Counted from the stretch's first letter, positions 41,120-48,863 are shown. The stretch is 49,719 nt of DNA from CAZFMJ01 sp964520045 (GCA_964520045.1 CAZFMJ010000012.1:1-49719); one strand, 5' to 3'. Notes: generated by a model not told the origin, from the sequence alone. Numbers and translations: made by a program.

Positions 41120-41803
41120 ATGAAACTAAAAATACCACATGAAATAGAATTTACAAAACTGCATTTTGGAATAATCGCAATAATCGCGCTTTTGTGTTTC
41201 GGCTACGAAAAAATAGGAAGCGAGACCTTGACCCTTCATGCTTATTATCCTTCGCCCGTCGGGATTTACACCCGGCTTGTGAGTCTAAACAAGGCGACAT
41301 TTGCAAGGGAAAGAGGCGATGTCGTGCTGACCGGAGAAAATAATTCCGGAGGAAAGGTCGGCATAGGGACGAAAAATCCGCAGGCGAAACTTGATGTTGT
41401 AGGGGATATCAACATCCAGGCGCCGGCGTCGGGTCCGGCATCGGGTCTGATATTGCCTTTGGTAGCCGCGGCCGTTGCAGGCGTCGGGTGCAGTCCTGCC
41501 GGTAAAATTGTTTATGGAAGCGGTGAAAAGATATATCTGTGCGGCAGCGCTAAAACATGGAAGGAATTAGGGGGCGGCGGCGCGGCGGCTCTGGCGGGTA
41601 TAAGTTTTTTTAACCTAAATATTGCGTGGAACTATACTTGTGACACAGGCTGTTCATGGTATGCCGGAAAATGCTTGGCGGCGTTTGCGATGGATAACAA
41701 CTTAATGAATACTGAGGTTAATGTATTGCGGAGCGCAATGTCGTGCAGTTCATATGGAGGCTCAAACGCGGTTTATACAAATAATTGTATTTGTTATAAG
41801 TAA
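41120..41803 (+). CDS. Surface/secreted protein, AYYPSP family, paralog 1
   Basis: 227 residues. An N-terminal basic segment and one hydrophobic helix (HFGIIAIIALLCFGY) are followed by a conserved block GSETLTLHAYYPSPVGIYTRLVSLNKATF...GDVVLTG (about 32-72). Next is a short tail-fibre-like motif KVGIGTKNPQAKLDVVGDI, then a variable Cys-containing C-terminus (TCDTGCSWYAGKC, NNCICYK). The first block is nearly identical in the paralog at 48887, while the C-termini differ entirely. That suggests an exported, membrane-anchored or pilus-like protein with an exchangeable outer domain. No known Pfam family comes to mind. Shine-Dalgarno GAGGGAG precedes ATG. It ends 12 bases from the convergent efflux gene. 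Confidence 0.7.
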   Translation: MKLKIPHEIEFTKLHFGIIAIIALLCFGYEKIGSETLTLHAYYPSPVGIYTRLVSLNKATFARERGDVVLTGENNSGGKVGIGTKNPQAKLDVVGDINIQAPASGPASGLILPLVAAAVAGVGCSPAGKIVYGSGEKIYLCGSAKTWKELGGGGAAALAGISFFNLNIAWNYTCDTGCSWYAGKCLAAFAMDNNLMNTEVNVLRSAMSCSSYGGSNAVYTNNCICYK

Positions 41804-41815
41804 TGGATTTAAATC

Positions 41816-44800
41816 TCAATTGTTATTCCTTTTCTTATTTATCCAGTTCTGCAGATCGTCGAATAGGGTATAAGTGACGGGGGTCATAAGAAGGGTTATC
41901 ATAAGCGACATGGTTTGTCCGCCTATTATGACCATAGCCATTGCTCTTCTGACTCCGGACCCGGCTCCGGTGCCCAGCGCCGTAGGCATCATGCTTGCCA
42001 CAAGCGTCAGGGTGGTCATAAGAATAGGGCGCAGTCTTGTTTTGTTGGCCTGCAGTATAGCTTCATACCGGTCCATGCCTTTAGCGCGCAGTGTGTTGGT
42101 GTAGTCGACCTGCAGTATGGAATTCTTTTTTACTATTCCGAAAAGCATAAACACGCCCATAATGCTGAATATTGAAAGATTCTGCCCCGTTATAAACAGG
42201 GAGATTATCGCAAAGGGGATGGTCAGAGGCAGAGCGATTATTATTGATATCGGGTAGACAAAGCTTTCGAACTGGCTTGCCAGCACGATGTAGATGAAGA
42301 TAAAGGACATCAGGAAAGCCGTTAAAAAACTCATAAGCATTCTGTCCAATTCCCTTGCTCTGCCTGTCGCGCCGCCCGCGTACTCCGCCGGGACTTTGAG
42401 TTTTTTAAATTCCGAGTCCGCTTTTTTTATCATTTCGCCCAAAGGCATGCCGGTGGAATTTGCCTGCACGGTTATTTTCCTCTGTCTGTTATACCTTTCT
42501 ATCTGCGTAGGGCCAAGTCCCTCCACTACTTTTGCGATATTATCAAGCCGCACAAGTTTGCCGGCTCCGGCAGGCACCATCATGGCCTCTATAACTTCCT
42601 TCTTATCGCGGAAGTTTTTGTCGGCTCTGAGGCGCACCTGATAAAGTTCATCAGCATCCTTGAATTTGGTAATGTCTTCCTCTCCTCCCACCATTGTCCT
42701 GAGCGAAGTTGCGATATCTTCTATCTTAACTCCCAAATCATGGGCCCTGCTTCTGTTTATTTCCACGCGGTATTCCGGCTTTGCATAGGAAAAGCTTAAG
42801 TCAACGTCAGCCACTCCCGGCAGGGTTTTCATGTGGTCGGCTACAGCCCCTGAATATTGCTGGAGTTTATTCAAATCGGGGCCCGCAATTACGTATTCCA
42901 AATCACGCTCGCCTCCTCCACCCATGCCGCCGCTGGGGCTTACGGCGGTGCGGATGCCTGTGTATTTTGCCAACATCTCCCGGCTTGCGGCCATTATCTG
43001 CTTCATACCGACCGATCTTTGGGTTACGTCCGTGACTTCCACCAGAAGGTATCCCTCGTTTGCGGAAGGAGCCCCGAAGTGGCTTCCGACTCCGGTTCCT
43101 ATGGATGAAAGTATATTGGTCACATAAGGAATCTTTCTGGTTTCCGCCTCGATCTGGCTGAAAAGCTGTTTCATAACTTCAAGGCTTGTGCCTTCCGGAG
43201 CTTTGAGCGTTATCTGGTATTGGCTGGTGTCGTCCTGGGGCAGGAAGTCCTTGCCCACGAAATTAATCAGGGGAATCATGGAAAGTATTATGATCGCCGA
43301 CATTCCCACCATCAATTTTCTATGGGACAGCGCCCATTTAAGCAGGGTCAGATAATGCCTTGCCAGAAAATTATTCAAATCATCCGTTAATTTCTGAAAT
43401 CTTGTTTTTTCGCTTGTTTTGACTTTCAGGAATATTGAGCAGAGCATGGGAGTCAGGGTCAGCGCCACAAAAGTGCTTACTGCAACAGCATAAGCCACGG
43501 TCAGGCAGTAGCTTTTTACGAAGCGGCCTATTATTCCGCTCATATAGGCCAGAGGCACAAATATTACTATGAGCGATAATGACATAGCCAGCACGGCAAA
43601 GGCGATTTCTGCCGCTCCTTCAAGAGCGGCTTTAAGAGGCGATATTTTATGCTCCTCCATATGGCGGTAGATGTTTTCAAGCATAACTATGGCGTCGTCT
43701 ATTACTATCCCCACCGCTATGGTAAGCCCGAGCAGGGTCATATTATTGAGCGTAAAGCCGTACATGTCCATGAAGATAAAAGTCGCTATAAGCGAAACGG
43801 GTATTGCCACCGCGGATATTATTGTGGAGCGGAAATCGCCTATAAAAAGCAAAACCATGAGCGAGGCAAATAAAGCGCCCAGAATAAGGTGCTCTTCAAC
43901 AGTCTTGACTGATTCTTTAATGTGAACGGATTGGTCGCCGACTATTCTGGTCTCTATTCCCTGCGGGATTATTTGTTTGAGCTGTTCCACCCTTTCTTTT
44001 ATGTTTTTAACCACTTCCACGGTGTTTGTGCCGGACTGTTTTTTAACCACGAGAGTTACGGACGGCCTGCCGTTTAAGAATGAGGCGGAGCGCATTTGAG
44101 CTCCGGTGTCTTCGGCATGGCCAATATCGGATATCTTTATGGGAGCGCCGTTGGCGCTTGTTATCACGATGTCGTTGAAATCTTTGACGTTTTCTATCCT
44201 TCCGAGAGTGCGCAGGACAAATTCCTGGCGGGTTTGTTCCACCTTACCGCCGGGTATCTCTATATTCTGCTGGACTATGGCGTCCTTAACCTGTTTTATG
44301 GAGAGATTAAGCGCGGCCAGCTTAAGCGGATTTATGACTATATGTATTTCCCGCTCTCTGCCTCCTATTATGTCTATAGAGCCTACTCCGCTGACCGTCT
44401 CAATGTTTTCCTTTATTTTTTTTCTTGCAAAGTGCGTCAGCTCTATAAGGTCTTTATCTCCGGATACGACCACATTTACCACGGGTACCGCGCCCATGTC
44501 AAATTTGCCTACCACGGGCGGGTCGGTTCCCTGCGGAAGCCGGCTCATCACGGAATTAACTTTGTCGCGCACTTCCTGCGCCGCGGTATCCACATTTTTT
44601 TCAAGCACAAATTTTATCATCACCATGGAAAGCCCCTCAAAACTTGTGGAGTTGAGGTCTTCTATTCCCGCTATGGTGTTTACCGCTTCTTCTATGGGCT
44701 TGGTAACTGATGATTCTATTTCTTCAGGTCCCGCTCCCCTGAGGCTCGTCTGCACTATTATAAAAGGGAATTCTACATTGGGAAACAGGTCTACGCCGAG

Positions 44801-44893
44801 CCGGAAATAGGAAAACAGACCCAGCACCACCAAAGCGGTTATCATCATGGTGGTAAATATCGGTTTTTTTACTGCAAGCTCAGTTATTTTCAT
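41816..44893 (-). CDS. RND efflux pump inner-membrane transporter (HAE1/AcrB-like)
   Basis: A 1025-residue inner-membrane proton antiporter. It shows 12-helix architecture with two large periplasmic loops, the N-terminal KITELAVKKPIFTTMMITALVVLG, VDLFPNVEFPFIIVQTSLRGAGPEEIE, and the proton-relay D399-D400 in GIVIDDAIVMLENIYRH. Further markers are LILGALFASLMVLLFIGDFRST, YLLVEVTD and GIVKKNSILQVDYTN. This matches hydrophobe/amphiphile exporters rather than CzcA metal pumps, though the border is not sharp. It follows the adaptor gene in the same direction after a 241-base spacer that holds nested repeats. The start lacks a Shine-Dalgarno. Confidence 0.94.
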   Translation of the reverse strand: MKITELAVKKPIFTTMMITALVVLGLFSYFRLGVDLFPNVEFPFIIVQTSLRGAGPEEIESSVTKPIEEAVNTIAGIEDLNSTSFEGLSMVMIKFVLEKNVDTAAQEVRDKVNSVMSRLPQGTDPPVVGKFDMGAVPVVNVVVSGDKDLIELTHFARKKIKENIETVSGVGSIDIIGGREREIHIVINPLKLAALNLSIKQVKDAIVQQNIEIPGGKVEQTRQEFVLRTLGRIENVKDFNDIVITSANGAPIKISDIGHAEDTGAQMRSASFLNGRPSVTLVVKKQSGTNTVEVVKNIKERVEQLKQIIPQGIETRIVGDQSVHIKESVKTVEEHLILGALFASLMVLLFIGDFRSTIISAVAIPVSLIATFIFMDMYGFTLNNMTLLGLTIAVGIVIDDAIVMLENIYRHMEEHKISPLKAALEGAAEIAFAVLAMSLSLIVIFVPLAYMSGIIGRFVKSYCLTVAYAVAVSTFVALTLTPMLCSIFLKVKTSEKTRFQKLTDDLNNFLARHYLTLLKWALSHRKLMVGMSAIIILSMIPLINFVGKDFLPQDDTSQYQITLKAPEGTSLEVMKQLFSQIEAETRKIPYVTNILSSIGTGVGSHFGAPSANEGYLLVEVTDVTQRSVGMKQIMAASREMLAKYTGIRTAVSPSGGMGGGGERDLEYVIAGPDLNKLQQYSGAVADHMKTLPGVADVDLSFSYAKPEYRVEINRSRAHDLGVKIEDIATSLRTMVGGEEDITKFKDADELYQVRLRADKNFRDKKEVIEAMMVPAGAGKLVRLDNIAKVVEGLGPTQIERYNRQRKITVQANSTGMPLGEMIKKADSEFKKLKVPAEYAGGATGRARELDRMLMSFLTAFLMSFIFIYIVLASQFESFVYPISIIIALPLTIPFAIISLFITGQNLSIFSIMGVFMLFGIVKKNSILQVDYTNTLRAKGMDRYEAILQANKTRLRPILMTTLTLVASMMPTALGTGAGSGVRRAMAMVIIGGQTMSLMITLLMTPVTYTLFDDLQNWINKKRNNN

Positions 44894-44904
44894 GATTTTT
44901 TAAA

Positions 44905-45104
44905 CATAGAACGCTGATAACGCTGCCCCAAACTATCCTTACAAGCAGTGAGTTTGGGACGTCCCATTCTCAAAGCCTTCAAGAAATGAATGGGACGCAA
45001 AGAATTAACGCTAAGAACGCAAAAATTACAGGCAGTAACTGCACCTTCATCTTCATCAGCTTGACTCTGTGTTCTTTGCGCTTGCTTTGCGCTCTTTGCG
45101 TTTA
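44905..45104. repeat. Family C (CGCAAAG variant) palindrome with nested family E
   Basis: Left parts 44905-44925 (AACGCTGATAACGCTG) and 44992-45028 (CGCAAAGAATTAACGCTAAGAACGCAAAAA) are split by a family E element. Right arm 45064-45104 (CTCTGTGTTCTTTGCG, CTTGCTTTGCG, CTCTTTGCG). It fills the gap between the pump and adaptor genes; no gene is present. Confidence 0.75.
44926..44997. repeat. Family E double hairpin, copy 3 (nested in C)
   Basis: Hairpin 1: CCCCAAAC (44926-44933) with GTTTGGG (44952-44958). Hairpin 2: CGTCCCATTC (44960-44969) with GAATGGGACG (44988-44997), 10 of 10 paired. Same order and spacing as at 39769-39840. Confidence 0.88.
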
Positions 45105-45134
45105 GTCTCCTATTTTTAATTATCTGCGTTCGTA

Positions 45135-46043
45135 TTATTGCTGAGTGGTTGTGTGATTTTTAATTTCTATTTTACTGCCGTCTTTCAAACCGTACAAGCC
45201 GAAGCTTATTATCTCGTCTCCTGGTTTAAGCCCGCTTACTATCTGCGTATACTCGGCATTCTGTATTCCGGTTCTCAGGTTTTTTCTTACCGCCGCGCCG
45301 TTTAAGGGCGTAAAAATATATGGATTATCTTTTTCGTCTTTAAGCACGGCGCCGGTGGGCACTGATACCGCCTGTGTTTTTGAGCCCGTCACCAGCCTGA
45401 CTTCGGAAAACATGCCGGATTTAAGCAGATTATTGCCGTTGTCTACCAGTATTTCTATAAGTATGCTTCTGGAGACGGTGTCGACTACCGGGCTTATCCT
45501 GTAGACCTTGCCTTTGAAAATCGTATCAGGAAAGGCGTCCACTTTTATGCGGGCGGTTTGGTCGGGGAAAATCTTTGCCGCGTATCTTTCAGGAACGTCC
45601 ACAAGCACCCGCACCCGGCTTTGGCTTACCACCAGAGCTATGGGAGTCTGGGGCGTAACATTTGCGCCCGTGTCCTGATATATCCTGCCTATCACTCCGC
45701 TTAAAGTCGACGGCACGGGGGCAGGCTCATAAACGGCCCCCACTTCGTCTCTCTCAATAAGAGACACGGTCTGTTCCTTTTTCACCGGGTCGCCTTCTTT
45801 AAGGAGGTTTTTTAGTATTTTGCCCGCCACTCTGGGATAAAGAGTAGCTTCGTCCAGAGCTTTCACCGATCCGGACAGTATAAGGTGATCCTCAATATCC
45901 CTCAGCTGAGCCTTTTGGGTTTTTACAAGAAAACGGTCTTTTTCAAGCGTGTTGAATGCCTGCAGTTCCTTATCCTTACACCCTCCGGCAAGGAAAAAAT
46001 AAAAAACAAAAAAAACCGCGCAAATGAAATTTTTTATACTCAT
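45135..46043 (-). CDS. RND efflux periplasmic adaptor lipoprotein (MFP)
   Basis: 302 residues. A lipoprotein signal with lipobox LAGG|C (Cys about residue 22) anchors it to a membrane. The mature part has the membrane-fusion layout: barrel-sandwich hybrid (LSGSVKALDEATLYPRVAGKILKNLLKEGDPVKKEQTVSLI and GVIGRIYQDTGANVTPQTPIALVV), the beta-barrel domain (RVLVDVPERYAAKIFPDQTARIKVDAFPD) and a membrane-proximal end (VPTGAVLKDEKDNPYIFT...GDEIISFG). The alpha-hairpin is short, as in some HlyD/AcrA relatives. It bridges the pump (next gene) and the TolC-type channel (previous gene). An AAAGGAA lies about 12 bases before ATG. Confidence 0.92.
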   Translation of the reverse strand: MSIKNFICAVFFVFYFFLAGGCKDKELQAFNTLEKDRFLVKTQKAQLRDIEDHLILSGSVKALDEATLYPRVAGKILKNLLKEGDPVKKEQTVSLIERDEVGAVYEPAPVPSTLSGVIGRIYQDTGANVTPQTPIALVVSQSRVRVLVDVPERYAAKIFPDQTARIKVDAFPDTIFKGKVYRISPVVDTVSRSILIEILVDNGNNLLKSGMFSEVRLVTGSKTQAVSVPTGAVLKDEKDNPYIFTPLNGAAVRKNLRTGIQNAEYTQIVSGLKPGDEIISFGLYGLKDGSKIEIKNHTTTQQ

Positions 46044-46075
46044 AGCATTTTCCTTTTATGTCTTCAGTTTATAAG

Positions 46076-46106
46076 ACTGGTGACCTGGCTACTGGTGACT
46101 GGCAGC
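46076..46106. repeat. Heptad element, family D variant (CTGGTGA)
   Basis: ACTGGTGA, CCTGGCT, ACTGGTG, ACTGGC: a 7-8 base period. It lies in the 45-base gap between the TolC part and the adaptor and encodes the last residues ASHQ and the TAG of the TetR-TolC gene. Confidence 0.65.
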
Positions 46107-47996
46107 CTCTTTCCCTTGCCCCGCCGCCCATTCAAGCTCCGCTTTGGCCGAGCAGGCGTCATGCATGGCCTGAGTATATAAAGTCTGGGAAGTATTGAGC
46201 GCCAGCGAAGCGTCGTTTAATTCCAACTGCCCGGCCATACCGTTTTTAAAACGCGTTTCCGTGGCGTTAAGCGCCTGTCTCGCCTGCTGGAGCGTTTTCT
46301 CCTGCGATTTTATGCGCTCCTTCGCTTCCGCAAGATTGAGCCATGCCTTCTTGACGTCTATTTTAATTCTGCGTTGAGTTTCTTTAAGCGTTTCAAGCGC
46401 CTGCTCCATTGCAAGTCCGGCCTGACGCGTCTGCGAAGAGGTCGAGCCTCCGGAAAATATCGGCACGGAAAGTTTCAGCCCCGCCGAACTGCTCCATGCC
46501 CTTTCGGTAGATGAAGGAAATCCCGAGTCAGACTGTCCCTGAAACTGTCTGTTGGCAAAGGCATATAGATAAGGATAAAAAAATGACCTCTGCAGTTTAA
46601 CGTTTTCCTCCGCCATTTTATAAGCCAGATTTGCCTGGCGGACTTCGGGTTTGTTTGAAAGGGCGAAAGCATATAAATCTTCAAGAGGTTTGCCGGTGTC
46701 ATGGGCGCAGTCAAAAGTGTCGGCGGGCAGGAATCTTTCTTCCGGGTCAAAACCCAGAGCTTTGCTTAATTCAAGAAGCGTATTCTCAAAGTAATTCTGC
46801 GCCTGCAGGACAGACGGCTCTTTGTTTGCTACTTCCACTTTTTGCCGTAGCACGGCCAGATCGCTTGCAATGCCCTGGGCATACTGGGCGTTTATTGTGT
46901 CAAGATGCTGGCGCGTAATATCAAGAGCCTCCTTCTGTATGGATACGGTGGCCGAAGCAAATATCAGGCTGTAATAGAGTTTTTTAACCGTAAGCACCGC
47001 TATGGCTTTGGCTGAGCGCAGATTTTCTTCTCCCGTGTTTGAATATATATCCGCCATTCTCAGCCCTGTGTTTACTTTGCCTCCCGACCAGATTATCTGG
47101 GATGCTTCCAATGATGCGGTGTAGGCGTTGTTTTTGCCGATGCTCATTTTTTGGTTTTGTATGAAAAATGACGGTTTTTCCAGATTATATGCGTATTGGG
47201 CATAAGCATTAAGAGAAGGATATACGCTGGCCCAGTATTCCCGCACTTTTTCATTGTATATGTCGCGCCCTTTTTGCGCGGATATGACCCCCGAATTATG
47301 AGCGAGCGCCGTTTCAACGGCTTCGGCAAGGGTGATTTTTTTTGCGGGACTCTGGCAGTACGCCTTCGGAATTCCCGCGGCGGCGGCAATCGCTGCGGTT
47401 ATAAAAAGGCATTTGGCGCCCCGGCATATGATGCCGGCAAGCCTCGCCGGCAGACCTTTGTCAAATTGACCGGCATTGTTTTGGCTCATATCAAGTATCA
47501 GATGCGCGATCACGCCCTTTATGAGATGGATGATATCTTCTGTTTTCCCCTTTTTTATTTCGCCTTCGGCTTCGCATCGCAGTAAAATTTTACGCAGGCC
47601 GGCGCAATTTTTTTCCTTAAGATTGTTTACAAGCGCGGATATGCCTTTGCCTGACGGAGCTGAAAGTATTTTAAGCAGAAACTGCGCGGCTTTGGGCTTT
47701 GCTTTGAAAAACTCAAGATGCCGGGAAAATATCATGGCAAGCTTGCCTTCAATGGGTATTTTTGCGCTGGTTAAATCGGACTGCAATTGCATGAAGTCCT
47801 TCGCTCCCTGCATAAATATCTGGGTGCAGAGGTCTTCCTTGTTTTTAAAATAGTAATAAAGCACCGGCTTAGTGACGCTGAGCTTTTGCGCTATTTCCCT
47901 CACGGAAACTCTGTCTATTCCTTTCCCGGCGAAAAGATCGGCCGCCGTTTTGATTATTCTGTCATGCATTGCATGATTTCTGATGTCATTTTTCAT
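46089..47996 (-). CDS. TetR repressor fused in frame to TolC-family outer-membrane channel
   Basis: One 635-residue frame. Residues 13-57 form a TetR helix-turn-helix (RIIKTAADLFAGKGIDRVSVREIAQKLSVTKPVLYYYFKNKEDL), and 60-190 a TetR-type ligand-binding helical domain. Residues 192-214 (CRGAKCLFITAAIAAAAGIPKAYC) look like a complete signal peptide. Residues 217-635 are a TolC/OEP channel with both coiled-coil repeats (ITLAEAVETALAHN...; APISLSVPIFSGGSTSSQ-like region; ETLKETQRRIKIDVKKAWLNLAEAKERI). Either the fusion is made and cut, or TolC starts internally; ATG 47489 (residue 170) is in frame, without a Shine-Dalgarno. An operator overlaps the promoter directly upstream. The final ASHQ and stop are family D repeat. 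Confidence 0.85.
   Translation of the reverse strand: MKNDIRNHAMHDRIIKTAADLFAGKGIDRVSVREIAQKLSVTKPVLYYYFKNKEDLCTQIFMQGAKDFMQLQSDLTSAKIPIEGKLAMIFSRHLEFFKAKPKAAQFLLKILSAPSGKGISALVNNLKEKNCAGLRKILLRCEAEGEIKKGKTEDIIHLIKGVIAHLILDMSQNNAGQFDKGLPARLAGIICRGAKCLFITAAIAAAAGIPKAYCQSPAKKITLAEAVETALAHNSGVISAQKGRDIYNEKVREYWASVYPSLNAYAQYAYNLEKPSFFIQNQKMSIGKNNAYTASLEASQIIWSGGKVNTGLRMADIYSNTGEENLRSAKAIAVLTVKKLYYSLIFASATVSIQKEALDITRQHLDTINAQYAQGIASDLAVLRQKVEVANKEPSVLQAQNYFENTLLELSKALGFDPEERFLPADTFDCAHDTGKPLEDLYAFALSNKPEVRQANLAYKMAEENVKLQRSFFYPYLYAFANRQFQGQSDSGFPSSTERAWSSSAGLKLSVPIFSGGSTSSQTRQAGLAMEQALETLKETQRRIKIDVKKAWLNLAEAKERIKSQEKTLQQARQALNATETRFKNGMAGQLELNDASLALNTSQTLYTQAMHDACSAKAELEWAAGQGKEAASHQ
47421..47451. 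repeat. Stacked palindromes at the TetR-TolC junction
   Basis: CCGGCAT-ATG-ATGCCGG (47421-47437) overlaps GCCGGC-AAGCCTC-GCCGGC (47433-47451). They fall in codons 182-192, just between the TetR domain and the TolC signal peptide. They could be a scar of the joining event or an RNA structure affecting internal initiation. Confidence 0.6.
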
Positions 47997-47998
47997 TG

Positions 47999-48020
47999 AT
48001 ACTTACCTACCGGTAAGTAT
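47999..48020. promoter_or_regulatory. TetR-type operator
   Basis: ATACTTACC-N4-GGTAAGTAT, a perfect 9-4-9 inverted repeat ending 2 bases before the fusion gene's ATG and covering its -10 box and transcript start. The position is ideal for self-repression by the encoded TetR domain. Confidence 0.85.
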
Positions 48021-48044
48021 AACAGAAAAAAAACCGGCGGTCAA
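48016..48044 (-). promoter_or_regulatory. Promoter of the efflux operon
   Basis: Minus strand: -35 TTGACC (48039-48044), 17-base spacer, -10 TATACT (48016-48021). The predicted leader is about 11 bases. The -35 contains the TGA stop of the upstream nucleotidyltransferase. Confidence 0.82.
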
Positions 48045-48529
48045 TTTTTTTCCTTTTCTGCGGCGGTATTGTTATGCGGGCTGTGTCTATTTTTTGATTT
48101 TTTCAAGCGGATAAGAAATTTAAGGTCTTCCGTATCTTTGGGTCTGCCTGCGGCCTTTTTCATGCTGATAAGGTCGTTGAGGGAAGCAAAATAAGCCCAT
48201 ACATTTCCGTATTTGGCTTTCACTTTACTGCGCCAGATTTTTTCAAAAGTGACGCCTTTTACAAAAGGATGAATATCTGTTTCAACGATATATTGGCGTA
48301 TCAGCACTTTTTTTGTAAGCAGGTCGTTTACCGCTATGTCCGCCATGTCATAGCCGAATCCGGACAAGCCGGCTAGCGTTTTAGCCGCGTTTGCGGGAGT
48401 AGGCCGTATAAAAATATCTATGTCGAGGGTGGCTCTGGCATAACCGTGCACAGGGAAAGCCGTCGCGCCTATTATAACAAACTCAACCTTATGTTCTTTT
48501 AGTGATTTGAGCAGTTTTTCTGTGTCCAT
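48041..48529 (-). CDS. Nucleotidyltransferase (AbiEii/DUF6036-like)
   Basis: 162 residues with a pol-beta-type nucleotidyltransferase core: FVIIGATAFPVHGYARATLDIDIFI, with the metal-binding D36 and D38, then a third acidic residue in IVETDIHPF. The C-terminal part (LNDLISMKKAAGRPKDTEDLKFLIRLKK) is a familiar helical end of these proteins. Relatives act as toxins in AbiE-type abortive infection or toxin-antitoxin pairs by adding nucleotides to tRNA. Toxin status here is inferred, because the small gene before it could be the antitoxin. Its start overlaps that gene by 41 bases. Its stop TGA is inside the -35 of the efflux promoter. Confidence 0.82.
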   Translation of the reverse strand: MDTEKLLKSLKEHKVEFVIIGATAFPVHGYARATLDIDIFIRPTPANAAKTLAGLSGFGYDMADIAVNDLLTKKVLIRQYIVETDIHPFVKGVTFEKIWRSKVKAKYGNVWAYFASLNDLISMKKAAGRPKDTEDLKFLIRLKKSKNRHSPHNNTAAEKEKN

Positions 48530-48674
48530 TTTTTTTCAGCAGACTGCGTATTTCGCGGCTTTTGTTTTCCATAATCTGAAATCTTTGCCGCAAGGACAAT
48601 GATTTGAGAAATTGCAGTTCAAAAGCTATTTCTTTTATTTCATTGTGGCCGGCAAGTTTTAATATGGGGCTCAT
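48489..48674 (-). CDS. Small helical partner of the nucleotidyltransferase
   Basis: 61 residues (MSPILKLAGHNEIKEIAFELQFLKSLSLRQRFQIMENKSREIRSLLKKNGHRK...), basic and helical with no membrane segment. Small proteins of this shape precede nucleotidyltransferase genes in several bacteria and are probably antitoxins or specificity partners. ATG 48674 is chosen; an earlier start at 48701 is possible. The 41-base overlap with the next gene suggests coupling. Confidence 0.6.
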   Translation of the reverse strand: MSPILKLAGHNEIKEIAFELQFLKSLSLRQRFQIMENKSREIRSLLKKNGHRKTAQITKRT

Positions 48675-48740
48675 GGGATTTCCTGAAACTAACTTTATCA
48701 TTTTTGGGTGGTATATATAAAGCTGCTGCGTGAGGAGAAA

Positions 48741-48764
48741 GCCCCCCCTTGCTGGGGGGGGGGG
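48741..48764. repeat. C7/G11 palindrome
   Basis: GCCCCCCC-ttgct-GGGGGGGGGGG (C run 48742-48748, G run 48754-48764), a strong hairpin with T-poor flanks in the 212-base gap before the second surface gene. The length may be phase-variable or an assembly estimate. Confidence 0.55.
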
Positions 48765-48850
48765 TAAAAAGAATAGAATTACAAAAGAATGCTGGACAGC
48801 TATAAAGAGGTCGCCATGTCAGAAACAAAAAAACAGCTGGTAATTGGGTT

Positions 48851-48863
48851 GCTGGAAACCGGC
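48851..48863 (+). promoter_or_regulatory. Leader hairpin of surface protein gene 2
   Basis: GCTGG-AAA-CCGGC, matching the leader hairpin before paralog 1 (41076-41095), 13 bases before GGGAG and 23 before the start codon. Confidence 0.5.

Noticed and set aside
46089..47996. TetR-TolC fusion as a simple missed stop or sequencing frameshift
   Set aside because: Both parts are in the same frame without disruption and the junction residues read naturally into a signal peptide. Raw-read confirmation is still the decisive test.
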